NCBI GenBank assembly: GCA_934591635.1
Contig: CAKTPI010000015.1
Coordinates: forward strand, 1-22,016
DNA: 22,016 bases
Reading direction: 5' to 3'
Source: an uncultured Oscillospiraceae bacterium
GTDB lineage: Bacteria > Bacillota > Clostridia > Oscillospirales > Oscillospiraceae
In this document: positions 21,399-22,016 of the stretch, piece by piece
Layout: every line of letters begins with the position of its first letter
Numbering within the stretch: the first letter of the stretch is position 1
Position numbers and translations under genes: made by a program
Notes under the pieces: generated by a model
Databases searched by the model: none
What the model saw: the letters and a program-made list of their open reading frames with translations, nothing else
Told to the model about the DNA's origin: nothing

Positions 21399-21427
21399 CA
21401 CAAAGCGCCCCTGCGGGGTGCTTTGTG
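21399..21427. terminator. Long hairpin before the surface-protein gene
   Basis: CACAAAGC...GCTTTGTG (8 bp) continues through a G-T pair and CCCC/GGGG to a 3-nt loop, a 13-bp stem in all. It follows the TetR-type gene by about 110 bp and lacks a U-run. It may be a terminator-like structure or the second half of the dispersed repeat next to it. No clear promoter for the next gene is seen in 21290-21459. Confidence 0.5.
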
Positions 21428-21459
21428 CCGCAATACGTCACCAAAAGGAGAAATGCTTT

Positions 21460-22016
21460 ATGAAAAAATTCCTATCCATCACCCTATCCCTGCTGTTGGC
21501 AGCATCCCTGCCCCTGAGCGCACTGGCGGAAACTTACGATTTGTCCCAGGGCAGCATCATTGTGGAAGCAAAAGCGGACGGCAACCAGTATGTCTCCCAG
21601 GCGGGAGGCGTGCAGCAAGAACAGCAAACCACCGAAACCGTCATCAACCAGACGGACAGCAATACGACTTCTACCACGAATACCATCACCATCCAGGCGG
21701 AGAAGAACCAGACTGCCCAGGTCACCATCTCGGATGTGAACATCAATGTGAGCAGCAAGGGCAAGGCCGCTATTTCCACAGGGGGAGACGGCAGCGTAAC
21801 CATCGAACTGGACGGTGACAATACTGCCAAGAGCGGCTGGGATCATGCCGGTGTGGAAAAGAATAACGGCGGCAACCTGACCATCACGGATGCGGATGGG
21901 GACGGCGCATTGAATGCCAATGGCGGCTCCTACGGCGCAGGCATTGGCGGCGGAAACTACGGAAAAGGTGACAATATTACAATCAGCGGCAGTGCAGAAG
22001 TGACAGCCAAGGGCGG
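21460..22016 (+). CDS. Secreted Gly/Asn-rich surface protein, 3' end beyond the window
   Basis: An open frame from the ATG at 21460 (AAAAGGAG 9 nt upstream) to the window edge, 185 codons without a stop. It has a clear signal peptide (MKKFLSITLSLLLAASLPL, cleavage expected after ALA at 23). A Gln/Thr-rich segment follows, then beta-strand-type sequence with VTISDVNINVSSKGKAA, and units such as DADGDGALNANGGSYGAGIG. These GAGIGGG and 'xITISGSAEVTAKGG' units are typical of large repetitive beta-helix or carbohydrate-binding surface proteins of gut Firmicutes. A wall anchor would lie outside the window. An ATG at 21453 in another frame is ignored because it leads to a short unrelated reading. 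Confidence 0.82.
   Translation, partial: MKKFLSITLSLLLAASLPLSALAETYDLSQGSIIVEAKADGNQYVSQAGGVQQEQQTTETVINQTDSNTTSTTNTITIQAEKNQTAQVTISDVNINVSSKGKAAISTGGDGSVTIELDGDNTAKSGWDHAGVEKNNGGNLTITDADGDGALNANGGSYGAGIGGGNYGKGDNITISGSAEVTAKG

Overview
The window looks like a chromosomal segment of a Gram-positive gut anaerobe in the Clostridia, probably Oscillospiraceae/Ruminococcaceae-like. The reasons are strong AAGGAGG ribosome-binding sites, occasional TTG starts, sigma-A-type promoters (TTGACA/TATAAT), lipoprotein and secreted proteins with Thr/Glu/Ala/Pro-rich linkers, RCC1-repeat proteins, a 4Fe-4S aldo/keto reductase, and a heterodimeric LmrCD/BmrCD-type drug exporter under a MarR regulator. Coding DNA is moderately GC-rich and promoter regions are sharply AT-rich. 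There is no sign of phage, insertion sequence or CRISPR.

Layout, left to right. (1) 31-152: tRNA-Val(CAC) on the minus strand with a near-perfect promoter. (2) 214-4373: minus-strand operon of a MarR regulator and two ABC exporter half-transporters, joined by ATGA and TAATG overlaps; a perfect 12-bp inverted repeat covers the promoter -10. (3) 4455-9000, plus strand: a secreted five-SH3b-domain protein, sfsA, and a large orphan BMP-family (PnrA-like) lipoprotein with two OB-like modules. (4) 9026-11314, minus strand: a membrane-anchored zinc-ribbon/TPR/RCC1 protein read from a TTG start. (5) 11349-13694, minus strand: a GH3 glycosidase with a promoter, an operator-like palindrome and a terminator-like leader hairpin. 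(6) 13699-15528, minus strand: a decaying redox module consisting of a broken aldo/keto reductase, an intact TetR regulator and a 54-codon remnant of a carboxymuconolactone-decarboxylase gene ending at a TGACAC-GTGTCA palindrome. (7) 15596-19546, plus strand: proB-proA-proC (complete proline synthesis from glutamate) followed closely by an Fe-S aldo/keto reductase and a strong terminator. (8) 19546-19805, minus strand: a 53-aa single-membrane-span protein carrying a motif of Na+-pumping decarboxylase beta subunits. (9) 19904-20098: tRNA-Leu(TAA). (10) 20214-20418: a short independent transcription unit encoding a 13-aa basic peptide. (11) 20518-21289: a TetR-type gene with a one-base frameshift in an A-run and ACG where the start codon should be, behind tandem operator palindromes. 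(12) 21374-21427: a GC-rich repeat and hairpin, then from 21460 a secreted Gly-rich surface protein that runs off the window.

Most genes are ordinary housekeeping or accessory functions. The items most worth a second look are the 13-aa peptide/sRNA unit, the 53-aa orphan membrane protein, the zinc-ribbon/TPR/RCC1 protein, the BMP-OB fusion lipoprotein, and the cluster of decayed redox and regulator genes. Family assignments come from motif recognition by eye; no database search was possible.
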